The notes: generated by a model from the sequence alone, not told the origin. 64,000 nucleotides of DNA from Lagopus muta (GCF_023343835.1 NC_064439.1:30047933-30111932), one strand, 5' to 3'; shown: positions 41,361 through 51,462, counted from the first letter of the stretch. Translations and numbers: made by a program.

Positions 41361-41823
41361 ATGCTTGTTCTAAAAACTAAAGCCTGATGGCAGCTGTGGC
41401 AGTGTATGATAACCTTCCAACATGTAGAAGGTTCCCATAAACAGGGATGCTGCTGACTGTTTTTTGTGACGTTGAGAACAAAACAAAGACAAACAAAAAA
41501 TTGACAGGTGTCAATTGTAGAAGGAAAAGCTCAGGCTAAAATAGGGAAAACTTCTATAGACAGAAATAGATTGTAAAGATGTAGTGTGAGTCTCCACCAT
41601 TTAGGTTTTAAGAACAAGTTAGAAAAACAAGCATTAGAGGTTCTTCATTCCTTGGAAGTGGAGAAAGGCAGTACGAACTCTGCAGTTTTTTCATTCTAGC
41701 TACTGTTGTTAATAGTGTCAAAGAAACAGAAATCTTGTAACTTAAATGACCTCTTTTATTTTGATACCATATGTTTTCATAACAATTTCTAATAATGACT
41801 GCACTTTTTTATCTACAAAAATA

Positions 41824-42095
41824 ATCATAGAATCATAGAATGGTTTGGGTTGGAGGGGACCTTTAAGATCATCTAGTTCCAACCCCCTGCTATAGGCAGG
41901 GACACCTCCCTCTAGACCAGGTTGCTCAAAGCCCCATCCACTTGGCCTTGAACGCTTCCAGGGAGGGGACATCCACAACCTCTCTGGACAATCTTTTCCA
42001 GTGTCTCACCATTCTCACAGTAAAGAATTTCTTCCTGACATCTAGTCTAAACCAACCCTCTTCCAGTTTTTAAAACCATTTCCCCTTATCCTTGC
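41824..42095 (-). mobile_element. CR1 LINE fragment, 3' end, reverse orientation
   Basis: The left edge is the terminal repeat in reverse complement (ATCATAGAATCATAGAATGG). It is followed by the reverse complement of the CR1 3' UTR and the end of ORF2, reading away to about 42095. It is the only clearly minus-oriented CR1 in the window. The right boundary is approximate. Confidence 0.95.
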
Positions 42096-45000
42096 TTCAC
42101 GCATGCACCAGTGGCCTGCTCCCTGTAAATACAAACATCTGCAGAGGGGTTAGATCTGCTGACTTTGAGCCAGTCTCTCAATGTAGCTTAACATGTCTCC
42201 TGATGCCTGCACGTCTTTTATTCCACATAATTATCTTTATTTGGATTTATTTCTGGCCACTTGCAACTAAGGTTTCCCCACTCAGCCTCCCTATACACAT
42301 CAGATCCAGAATTCAGTCCACGACACCTCCTGTTAACATCACTGGCACTGCTTTTACCTCCAGGTAGACTTATGTATTAATTGAGTAAATTATCTAATGA
42401 AACATGTTTGAAGTTTTTGTCATCCTGCTGTGGCATACTTTAATAGATACCATACCCATTTTAAGGATCTTATTTTCTTAAATACTTCTAGTTTTGTGTT
42501 TTTATGTCTTTGGACACAGGGCAGTTAGGATCAATATACTAATCTTCACTATCTTGCAGCTACTGTGACAGTGAGATTCAGCTGTAATTACTTCTTAAAT
42601 CAAATCTCATTTGTTACTTAGAACTAAATCTCTAGCACACCAGCAAAGCTAAATACTGCCTAAAGCAGACATTTGTGGTAACACGAATTTACTACTTTTA
42701 CTGTGACATATGAGCCACCAATCTTGGGTAGCTGAAATAATCTGTTACCACTAGCTTACTTCCATTTGCATCTTCGTTCATTTCTTCTTTTACAGTGGTT
42801 AGTCTTCCTCCACCAAATGCACTGACACTTGCACCCAGACAGAAATGGAGTCTCAGGCTCATTCTCAATTTTATCACCTGAGAAATTTCATTAAAGCAAA
42901 ACTGTATCATAGTGAAGAGTGAAGATCAATGAAGGTCAAATATGTTTATACTTGAGAATTTGAAATTTGCTTGATTTGTTCATTTTCTTTTCTAGAGATC
43001 AAGGGCAGAAGTTCCACCTCACATTTGTCTCCCACACCTATTGTATTTGTGGACTTAAATTTACAGGTATATTGATTGATTTTGCCGGACAAGAAGCAGT
43101 ATAGTTACGGGTACATTCCTCATGCAGCATGTTTTGCATTTATTATTACCATATTTGTGCAGAACTCAGCCACTGGTAGCATGTATAACATTTGGTTTGC
43201 ATGTGAGCATGAACTGCAAATTACACAGAGTGTAGGATATCCTCTTTACTCTTACTATGTATTACAGGCGTATAATTAGTCATCCCAGGTTAAACTGAAT
43301 CCCAGTTTCTGATCTTCTGTTACTCTGTAAGCTGCTTGCCCTGTTTCACTGCAGGTAACATTGGATAAGGAGCATCCCACTGTTACTGAAGCACTCAGCA
43401 GCTTTCAAAAGCTCATATAAAGTACTACAGAACTATCACCACATCCATCACCACAGCCTCTGCATTCTTGCAAAGTCTTTGCAAGACAAACTGAGCAAGA
43501 AGCATGTGTCTGGGCACGACAGTTGTGCTTTCAGTGCAGATGCATGCAGACTTCCTGACCCAGAGGTGTCATTTCCTGCAAACAACTGGCTGCATAAAGT
43601 GAAACAGCAAAGCTGAAGTTACATCAGGTTCAGCTTTCAGTGTAGTCACATAATGTCACTGACAAAGACAGGATTCCTTAGAGTGTCACATCTGGCTCTG
43701 TGAAAAGAGTTCTGCCAGCACAGATGAAGCAGTTGAGCACTGCAATGAGATTTTTAGCAGTTAAAAGTACAATATTAATGGCTGATTTGTGATAAATTCA
43801 GCCTTTTTTTTTTTTTTTTTTTTGTAAGATAATGCTAATACATCTTGATCAACGTACGGGGGAGGACAACTTAGTCACGTGTTGACCCAAAGCATACTTC
43901 CGCAATGCTAGTGCTCTCACAGCGTGTCAGGATTGGAAACACATCAGTAAGAAGAACATTTTTGGAAACAAAAGTAATCATTTTGTTAAGTGGTAGTAGA
44001 CTTTTTTGAGATACTTTTTCAACAGCAGCATCACTAACTGGAAAAAAAAAGTCACTCTGTACATTCAGCCCTCCAAGCTCTGTATCAAAAAGAAAGATTA
44101 ACTGTGTTGCAAGCTGTTGTAGACTGTGGAAGACAAAACCACTGTCAGGTGATTTGGTAAGATGTGGGATGTACAGCTCCTCAAGCTCAAAAAGACTTTG
44201 GGTAAAACTTTCTTTCAGTTTCCAAGCACACAAAAGATTGCACATAGGAAAGCACACAGTAGAGAACAGTCATCTTCTTAACGTATGCATGTTAATTCCA
44301 TGCTGGATAATGTGAGTCTGGATGTTGAAAATGGACATCTTTGATTAAACCAGGATAAGTAAATTAAAGGCTGCCCTGGAACTGATAAGCACGTTTTATC
44401 CTTAGATTTGCGGCAGAGTAGCTGGGCAGCAGCTTGACCTGATGTCCTGAGTAATGTCAGATGGATTTCGTTTCTATATCCTAAGTTAAAGTTCACTTCC
44501 ACATTGACTGATGTGAAGTTCATTAATGGTCAGGGTTGATATGGCAAAGGAGTGGGGAATGAGGGAGCCTTGTCTAGACTGAAGTTATTGCATTAATTCT
44601 GTTTAGAAAAAAATAAAGGATTGATTCAGTGTCTCAGATAGAATTATTTTCTAACAATTACTGCGGCATCATTATGATATGAAAAAATGCTTGGGAAAAC
44701 ATCAGGCAAAAATCAGGTGCAGTGGGTACAGATGTGGTAGGAGGAAAGAAGAACTTTGTGTTTCAGACTTGTGTAAGTTAGGGTCATGACAGTCAGAACT
44801 GAAATATTCATTTTTACCATTGGCTTTCCTGGCGGGAGCATTCTTGACCCAGTTCTGTGCTGTTTGGAGTCCCATAGGCTGATGCATCTGCAAAGAAATG
44901 ACACAACAGACAAATTCATTCCTTGAATTCCCATGGTGGTTTTGATAATGTTTTCCACAGACTCTCAGCAAGTCAAATACCTCTGAGTTGGTCCACTTGG

Positions 45001-47370
45001 GATCACGTGGAGCAAAGCCTAGGGAGTGAGCTTGCCAAACACATGATTTCCCCTGTGGCTCTGATCCAGGCTCTGTCTGATTGGTAATGCTATGCTGTCA
45101 CTGAATTCTTCGAAGCTACTGTTTTTGGAGCCAAGATAGCTCACAACAAAACACTAGATTCCAGGAAGGGCCCAAATAAGAGGAAAAATATGCACCCGAA
45201 CCTGCATATACACAAGGAAAGCAACTTCCTGGAAACATTCAGCTTCTATGACAAAACAGCACCAAGAGCATTAGGAGAGAACAAAAAGACTGGCAAAAGA
45301 AACTTTGGGCTGGCCAAAGAAGTTACTTCAGAAATGCAGATATCTGATACCTGATCTTGCATAATCCTGCCAGATGAAAATTATTCCCTCATTTATTTAT
45401 GTATGCTTACCACCAACACCTACCTTACATCAGAATGGTTTTATACCAATCTAGCATTTTGTGTTTAAGGGCTGCAGCATTATCAATCCAACCAGCTGCC
45501 CTACAACCAGATTTACAGTTTTCTGAAGTTTTTCTGAAGCCACCGTCTCATTCTTGTCTCTGCTGCTTACAGCTGCTGGCCTCCCAGACCTTTCTGTCCA
45601 AATGCAACCTATGTAAGTACTGGCAGATAGTGGAGAGGATAACCAATGAAACTGGAGCATGCAGCCAGCTGTCTCACCCTCCCCCTTCACGCCCCCATCT
45701 TTTTTTTTTTTTTTTTTTCTTTGTAAATATATTTAGGTGTTACTCTGTTCAGTGTGACAAGCCTTGCTGTGCTCAGCAGAGAAACTCCTAAAAGTTTAGA
45801 AATCTAAAACTGTTTGGTAGGCACAAAATCAATGCAGGCACTAAGGTATATTTTAGAGAACAAAACAAGAGTGACAAAAAATAGGATATAATTTGAGACT
45901 AAAAAGAAGAAAAAGAAGAAAGAAATGCAAAAGGAAGGAGGGAGCAGAAAATAATGGGAAATACAAGATTCAGGGAAGTAAAGTACAAAGAGGAGAAATC
46001 TGGGAAAAATGAAGAAAACAATCAGAGTACTATGGAAACTCATCAAAAGAGAGAAAGGCAGAAAATTTAGGACTGATAAGAGAGAAAATTGTACATGTGG
46101 ATACAGAGATGGGAGAAATAAAAAATTAAAACAAGGAGCTAAATCCCCACTGGTTAAACAGAACACTGGGAGAGGTGCCAAGCTGAAAGTCAATTTTATT
46201 AGTTTGGGCCCTAGTTCAAACTATGCACCCCCTTCTGATGTGATGCCTGAGCTACACCTTTCCAGGAGCCTTACCCTTTGTTGGGCCTCTGCTAATGCAG
46301 GTTGTGCTCTGTTTGCAGATATCAACACACTTTGAGCCTGAAAGGAAGTTATGATGAAAACTTTTTGCTTAATTTTTCATTTCTGACACTCTTCCTTCAT
46401 CTGTCCCAACAGCAGATGGGAATCCTGTGTCAGTGAACACACATGAGTTGTAATCTCTTTCAACAGGTAATTTCTGCTGACTTATGTGAGAATCTGCAGG
46501 GAGCAACAGGTATGAGGGGTGCACAGGGTGAGCACTGGTTCATATGGGAACAATGAAAAAAGAGGCGTGCTCAGAATGCTTACACTGGCAGGAAGAATTT
46601 GAGCAAGAGTGACATTTGAAATTGGGAAAGAGTAGGTGGTATAGGAGTGTTACTGTGGATAATAAAGATATAAAAGTCGCAATGCCCTACTGAAGCCACC
46701 TACACTACCACCACCATCTTTTATCCGCCACTTCAATCCCATACTGAGCTGAGACAGTGCTTTTACACCTTAGGGCCACATTTCCGAAACGAGTACAGAT
46801 TCTGAGACATCTGTCTCTCATTGAGACAAAGATGAGTAGCCTGGCTAACTTATCCGCCCATTTCTCATACAGACTCTCATTTTAGGAGGTGAATATGGCA
46901 CACTGTGAGGTATTGCTATTAGGTCATATGGGTGCAAATCACCGTGCTTGTAAGGTTACTTCCTGATGCATCAGTGTGTGACCTCCATGTCCACAGCATG
47001 CACCACCCAGTAATAGCTTGGGCACTTTTATTTCTGATTATTTCCTTGGTCTGTGATGGAAAAGCTCAATATTTTGACATCTTTATTGCAGAGGATGCAC
47101 TGGAGGGCTGAAATTGGAAGCTGTCATTAAAGATTGGCATTGCTACCAAATTCCTTCCAAACTGAAATGGGGTCAGCAAGCCTAGCCTGGCTGTCAGTTC
47201 TTGGGCACTCATCATCTCTTCCAACACATTACATCATGGCCAGTTTCAACTTAACCAGGTATCTTCCAGAAACAGTCATGGGAAAGTGGGGAATGCCACG
47301 GAGACCTGGAAGAAAACCTACTGAGAAAACCAAAGACACAACCATAATTAACGTTTTTATTGTGACGCTG
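42096..47370. other. intergenic, upstream flank of SP4
   Basis: No supportable gene. Three minus-strand frames of 128, 81 and 89 codons follow one another at 43871-44971 but lie in different frames and resemble nothing I know. A T run sits at about 43805-43823 and another at 45700-45718. A purine-rich stretch occupies about 45850-46135. Base composition changes sharply to CpG-rich at about 47,370. Confidence 0.6.
45850..46135. repeat. purine-rich (A/G) low-complexity stretch
   Basis: The + strand is dominated by A and G for about 280 bases, with many AAGAAG, GAGAAA and GGAAGG units. On the minus strand it reads as an F/S/L-rich open frame of 129 codons at 45804-46193, which is a composition artefact. 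Such tracts can adopt triplex structures; nothing in the sequence says it is functional. Confidence 0.75.
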
Positions 47371-47464
47371 ACCAGCCCAGCCCGCCGCAGACACTGCCTT
47401 CCCCTCGCACACCGCCCGGCCTAGGCCCGCAAGGCAGCCGGACGCCCAGGGACACCTGCCGCTC

Positions 47465-47475
47465 TGCGCATGCGT
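47465..47475. promoter_or_regulatory. NRF1-type site
   Basis: TGCGCATGCGT matches the palindromic NRF1 consensus (YGCGCAYGCGCR) at all but the last positions. It sits in the upstream part of the CpG island, 38 bases before the ZNF143-type motif, a common pairing in CpG promoters. Occupancy is not shown by sequence. Confidence 0.7.
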
Positions 47476-47512
47476 CCCCACCACGCGGCAGCCCCTCAGC
47501 CCCTCACCCAGG

Positions 47513-47531
47513 ACTACATATCCCGGCGTGC
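47513..47531 (+). promoter_or_regulatory. ZNF143/Staf-type site
   Basis: ACTACATATCCCGGCGTGC fits the long ZNF143/Staf motif ACTACAATTCCCAGCATGC with four differences, keeping ACTACA, the TCCC core and GC at the end. A CCAAT box follows 27 bases later. The group lies about 1.1 kb upstream of the SP4 ATG, so it may mark an upstream or divergent start site. Confidence 0.7.
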
Positions 47532-48474
47532 CGCGCGCGTCCCCCATCGCAACTGAGCCAATGAGGAGGTGGCTTGTTCCCGCCCCCTCGCCACCGGCTG
47601 TGGGAAATATGCCCGGCAGGTGGGGAAGAGGTCCCTGCACGCCATTCCCCCGAGCAGTGCGCCTAGAGAGCGTCAGCTCCACCAGCCGGTGCAAACTTGG
47701 GGAGGGAGAGCGGACCTCGGCTTCCCTACGGAAACCACGGAAGTCTCTCGGAGGAGAGGGGCCAGCGTGGAGGGCGGGGGCCCCGCCACAGCGAGAGCCG
47801 CGCCGGAGCTTCCCGCGCGCTGTCAGTTAGGGGAGCGCGAGGCGGGCGCGCACAACCTGGTTGGTCAGTGCGGCGCGCGGCCCCGCCCACCGCCTCGCTG
47901 GATTGGCCGCTGGCGCGCACTCGCGCGCTCCCCCCTTCCCTCGGCGCCCGAGCTGCGGCGGGCAGGCCGGCAGCGAGGTCTCGGCCTCCCCCCGCCCCTC
48001 GGTGCCGCAGGCCCCGCCCTCCTCCCGCCTCCCTCCGCCCCCCCCACCCATCCGCGCTGTCAAAGCGCCGCACGAGCGCGCGCGCCGTGCAGCCCCGCCC
48101 CCCGCCGCGCGGCCCGGAGACGAGCGGGAGGAGGAGAAGAAGGCCGAGGCCACCCTTGTGCTGCCTTGCCGCCCGCCGGGCCCGGCTCGCGTCCCGCCCC
48201 CGCCCCGCCTCCTCAGCCTCCGGCGTGGGGAGCCGCGCTGAGGCGGAGAGAGCGCGAGGGGCGGCCGGGGGCTGGCGGCGGGGCTCGGTTTCCTCCTCAG
48301 TGGGCGGCGGTTGGGCCCCGGCGGGCCCCGCCCCGCCGCCGCGCGCCCTCCCCCCGGCGGCGGCCGCCGGCCCGCGACTGTCACTCAAAGCGGCGGGGCT
48401 GAGGCCGGCGGCGGCGGCGGGCGGAGAGAGAGGAGCTACGCCACAGCCCAGCGGCGGCCATTCGTGGAAAAATA

Positions 48475-48900
48475 GGCCGTCCCGCTCCTCCCCGCTCCGG
48501 CTGCGACCGGCCTTCTCCCCGCTACCCCCACCCCACCCTCCGCCTCCTCCTCCTCCTTCTCCTCCCCCCTAGAGCGGCGCCTCAGCGGGGCATTAATGCG
48601 GGATGAGCGGTATGTAACCCCCTCCCTCCTCCCTCCCGAGCACACCCCTCCCGCCCTCCCTCCGCTCCTCCCTCCACCCTCCGTCCCCTCCATCCCGCCC
48701 TCCCGCGTCCCCCCGTTTCTTCCCCGGGTCCCCCCGCTCACCCCGCCCTTCCTCCCGCGCCCCCTTTCTTCTCCTCCTCCCGCCGTGCCGCCCTCCTCCG
48801 TTCCCCCTTTCTTCGCAGCCCTCCCTCCCGTGCACATCCCTCCCTCCTTCATTTCTCTTTGCCTCCCTCCTTCCCTCCCATGCACAACCCTCCTCCTGCC
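48475..48900 (+). repeat. pyrimidine-rich tract across SP4 exon 1/intron 1
   Basis: From about 48475 to 48900 the + strand is dominated by C and T (CCTCC, CCCTCCC and similar units), so the template strand is G-rich with many GGGAGG-type runs. The SP4 ATG and first splice donor are inside this tract, in the one short interruption. The strand asymmetry just downstream of a CpG promoter could favour G-quadruplex formation on the template strand. Reading it as protein gives proline/serine-rich frames that are artefacts. Confidence 0.85.
48603..48609 (+). CDS. SP4: SP4 coding exon 1 (7 coding bases)
   Basis: The coding part of exon 1 is ATG AGC G, giving Met-Ser and the first base of Asp. It is followed directly by a good donor, GTATGT, at 48610. 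The start is fixed by an in-frame TAA at 48594-48596 only two codons upstream and by the spliced N-terminus MSDQKKEE, which matches the known SP4 N-terminus. The 5' UTR part of this exon extends upstream into the CpG island; its beginning cannot be placed from sequence. Intron 1 (48610-49220, 611 bp) is phase 1. Confidence 0.9.
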
Positions 48901-48966
48901 CCCTGAAGCATCGACGGCCACTCAGTGGCCGATGCTTCGGGGGGCAGGAGGAGGAGGAGGGTTGTG
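48883..48966. repeat. 84-bp near-perfect inverted repeat in SP4 intron 1
   Basis: Left arm 48883-48922 and right arm 48924-48966 are reverse complements around a single central C (48923). Differences are a 3-base insertion in the left arm (ACG, 48914-48916), a 6-base TCC-type length difference and one T-G wobble position. The core GAAGCATCG/CGATGCTTC and the inner GCCACT/AGTGGC are exact. In RNA this would be a very stable hairpin. It sits about 275 bases after the first splice donor, at the 3' edge of the CpG island. It could be genuine or an assembly/fold-back artefact. Confidence 0.93.
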
Positions 48967-49220
48967 GGTGGTTTTCTCCTGCTGTCTCCGGGAGAGGAAA
49001 CCAAACCTCCCCTTTCTGGGTGTTAACTCTCCAGCCCCCATGGGTTGGGTTTCAAACCACGTTTCTCAGGACTCGGTTCTTTTGTAATAATGGTTTGCGC
49101 CGTTGTTTTTACGGAGAGATACGGGCGAGAAGCTGGGAACCAAAAAGGATACGCTTGTAGGTTTTGTTATTGTATAAATGAAGGTGAATAATTAACCTGT
49201 TACACTTGATATTTTTGCAG

Positions 49221-49321
49221 ATCAAAAGAAGGAGGAAACTATGCCCACAGAGGGAGAGAAATCTCCCGAGGCAGAGAATAACAACAATAATAATAAAAAA
49301 GGGAAAACTGGAGGCTCACAG
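49221..49321 (+). CDS. SP4: SP4 coding exon 2
   Basis: 101 bases after the acceptor TTTTTGCAG (49212-49220) and before the donor GTAAAG (49322). It finishes the split Asp codon and encodes residues 3-36, starting DQKKEETMPTEGEKS and ending KTGGSQ. The segment is hydrophilic with a run of six Asn followed by Lys-Lys (AAT/AAC repeats, 49276-49299). From knowledge of the mammalian protein, the long Glu/Ala run found near the N-terminus there is missing, so the bird N-terminus is shorter. The exon ends in phase 0. Intron 2 is 49322-49784 (463 bp). Confidence 0.92.
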
Positions 49322-49784
49322 GTAAAGCACGCGCTCCCAAATTGGGAAGTGCACAAACTATTAGCGTTTAAAATTAAGTGTTCAGCTAGCAGCATTCCCT
49401 GCTGAGGGCATCTTTCTTTGGATTGGGTGAAGCCTAGTTGTTGGAGTGCAGTATTTTTACTGTCTTGATGTACTTCTTGATTGCGGTATACAGCAATGAG
49501 CTGCTTTCCACATAATAGAGGTCCTTATAAAATTTGCCCTTATTTTTGGAAAAAAACACTGGATGAGCAAGCACATATGTTGTCACGTACTCATTGATAA
49601 TCATTGGCTTGTATTTAAAGATTATTTACAGAAACATATACTTCCTTATTCAGAGCTGTATCATTGGTCTCTATGCAGAAGCATGTTTTTGTCTGCTTTC
49701 TGTGTAAATCTGGATGCTTACTTTTGATGGTTAATGCCCATGCTTTTCTCCTGAATCTGTTCTGTTTTCTCTCTTTCTGGGTAG

Positions 49785-51342
49785 GATTCTCAGCCTTCAC
49801 CTCTTGCTTTGCTAGCAGCCACTTGCAGCAAAATAGGAACTCCTGGTGAGAATCAAGCAACTGGACAGCAGCAGATTATTATAGATCCCAATCAAGGGTT
49901 GGTGCAGCTTCAAAATCAGCCACAACAGTTAGAATTAGTAACAACTCAGCTCGCTGGAAACTCTTGGCAGCTTGTTGCTGCATCTCCTTCTGCTTCAAAG
50001 GACAATAATGTTGCTCAACAGGGATCTTCCGTTGCCTCAAGCGCACCAAGTCCCTCCAGCAGTAACAATGGGAGTGCATCTCCTACAAAAACTAAATCGG
50101 GCAATTCTTCTGCAACAACCCCTGGACAATTTCAAGTCATTCAAGTACAAAATCCAAGTGGTAGTGTCCAGTATCAAGTGATACCACAGATTCAGACAAC
50201 AGAAGGTCAACAAATTCAAATCAATCCTGCAAATGCTACTGGTCTACAAGATATACAGGGTCAAATTCAGCTTATTCCTGCAGGAAATAATCAAGCTATC
50301 CTCACGGCTTCAAATAGGACAGCTTCGGGAAATATTATTGCTCAGAACCTAGCAAATCAGACGGTCCCAGTCCAAATCAGGCCTGGTGTTTCCATACCAC
50401 TGCAATTGCAAACCATCCCTGGTACTCAGGCACAAGTGGTGACAACTTTACCTATAAACATTGGTGGAGTAACCCTAGCATTGCCTGTGATAAACAACAT
50501 GGCAGCTGGAGGAAGTTCAGGTCAAGTTGGCCAATCCACAGAGGGTGGAGTTTCCAATGGAAGTCAGCTGGCATCTACACCGGTCACTTCTGCCTCTGTT
50601 AGCTCAATGCCAGACTCTCCTTCTTCATCGTCCACTTCTACGACCACTGCTTCAACATCTCTAACTAGCAGTGACACCTTAGTAAGCTCTGCAGAAACAG
50701 GCCAGTACACAAGCACAGCAGGCGGCAGTTCAGAGCAGCCAACGGAAGAATCTCAAGCAACTGCGACAGACTCTGAAGCCCAAAGCTCCAGTCAGCTTCA
50801 GTCAAATGGATTACAGAATGTTCAGGATCAGTCAGGTTCCCTTCAGCAGGTACAGATTGTAGGTCAACCTATTCTACAGCAGATACAGATCCAGCAGCCT
50901 CAGCAGCAAATTATACAGGCCATTCCTCCACAGTCATTTCAGCTCCAGTCAGGACAAACTATACAGACCATCCAGCAGCAGTCTTTGCAGAATGTTCAGC
51001 TGCAGGCAGTAAGTCCAACTCAGGTGCTCATCCGGGCTCCAACTTTAACACCATCAGGACAGATCAGTTGGCAGACTGTACAGGTTCAGAATCTGCAAAG
51101 CCTTTCAAATCTTCAAGTTCAGAACGCTGGGTTACCCCAGCAACTCACCATTACCCCTGTGTCTTCAAGTGGTGGCACAACCATTGCCCAAATTGCTCCA
51201 GTGGCTGTTGCTGGTACCCCGATCACCCTGAATGCTGCCCAGCTTGCTTCAGTACCTAATCTTCAAACAGTAAGTGTTGCCAACCTTGGTGCTGCAGGTG
51301 TTCAAGTTCAAGGAGTTCCAGTTACTATTACCAGTGTTGCAG
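49785..51342 (+). CDS. SP4: SP4 coding exon 3: Sp box and transactivation domains
   Basis: 1,558 bases with no stop, between acceptor CTGGGTAG (ending 49784) and donor GTGAGT (51343). It encodes residues 37-555 plus one base. In order: the Sp box SPLALLAATCSKIG (residues 41-54), the glutamine-rich A region (about 57-294) rich in QxQ and IQVQ patterns, a Ser/Thr-rich segment (about 295-350), and the glutamine-rich B region (about 373-544) with QQIQIQQPQQQ. SP4 is a nuclear Sp/KLF activator that binds GC boxes. The Q-rich regions contact the general transcription machinery, and in mammals it is prominent in neurons. The sequence is SP4-specific rather than SP1 or SP3 (for example GQQQIIIDPNQGLVQLQNQP). 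The DNA-binding zinc fingers are encoded by later exons outside the window, so the gene is partial here. Opening the frame at the TTG at 49809 would be wrong, since the exon reads open back to its acceptor. Confidence 0.97.
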
Positions 51343-51462
51343 GTGAGTGATCTGACAAAGTGTTGCATTGGTTGTTTTTTGTTTGTTTTTGAAATGGTGG
51401 GGTTTTGGTTGGTTCTTTTACCATGGTGAAAATGCTAGGCAGTTTTTAATACTTTCAAAGGC

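Larger units (their letters stand above)
47370..48970. promoter_or_regulatory. SP4: CpG island / SP4 promoter region
   Basis: Composition jumps from AT-rich to very GC- and CpG-rich at about 47,370 and falls back after about 48,970. The densest part is about 47,510-48,620, ending at the SP4 start codon. There is no TATA box at a sensible distance from the ATG, typical of housekeeping-type CpG promoters with spread start sites. GC boxes occur at 47881-47890, 48093-48106, 48193-48212, 48300-48309 and 48326-48340, and CCAAT boxes at 47558-47562 and, inverted, 47902-47906. A GGC repeat lies at about 48405-48421. GC boxes are the binding sites of Sp factors, so SP4 could act on its own promoter; that is inference. 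Long frames within the island (up to 291 codons) are compositional. Confidence 0.9.
48596..49281 (+). other. upstream ORF overlapping the SP4 start (spliced)
   Basis: An ATG at 48596-48598 lies 7 bases upstream of the SP4 ATG in another frame. After splicing exon 1 (to 48609) to exon 2 (from 49221), it reads 24 codons and stops at TAA 49279-49281 inside the SP4 coding sequence. Its context is weak (T at -3, C at +4), while the SP4 ATG has G at -3. Ribosomes would therefore often scan past it to the SP4 start. Overlapping uORFs usually lower main-ORF translation; this is inference from the sequence only. Confidence 0.6.

Noticed and set aside
45804-46193. 129-codon minus-strand hydrophobic frame
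   Set aside because: Phe/Leu/Ser-rich translation of a purine-rich stretch.
47251-47694. 147-codon minus-strand frame at the edge of the CpG island as a divergent gene
   Set aside because: No recognisable domain; half the frame lies in the CpG-rich part where stops are rare. A divergent non-coding transcript remains possible.
47726-48388. Minus-strand frames of 220 and 185 codons in the CpG island
   Set aside because: Same compositional effect; no splice or domain features.
47569-48572. Long + strand open frames of 277 and 291 codons in the CpG island
   Set aside because: Pro/Arg/Ala/Gly-rich products of GC composition; overlapping frames on both strands are equally open, and the SP4 start with an in-frame upstream stop lies just downstream.
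48436-49087. 161-codon minus-strand and 163-codon plus-strand frames over SP4 exon 1
   Set aside because: Gly/Arg- and Pro-rich readings of the pyrimidine tract and inverted repeat.
49809-51350. Exon 3 frame as an intronless gene starting at 49809
   Set aside because: The codon at 49809 is TTG, the frame is open back to a good acceptor at 49784, and residues before it form the Sp box. The stop at 51348 is past a good splice donor.
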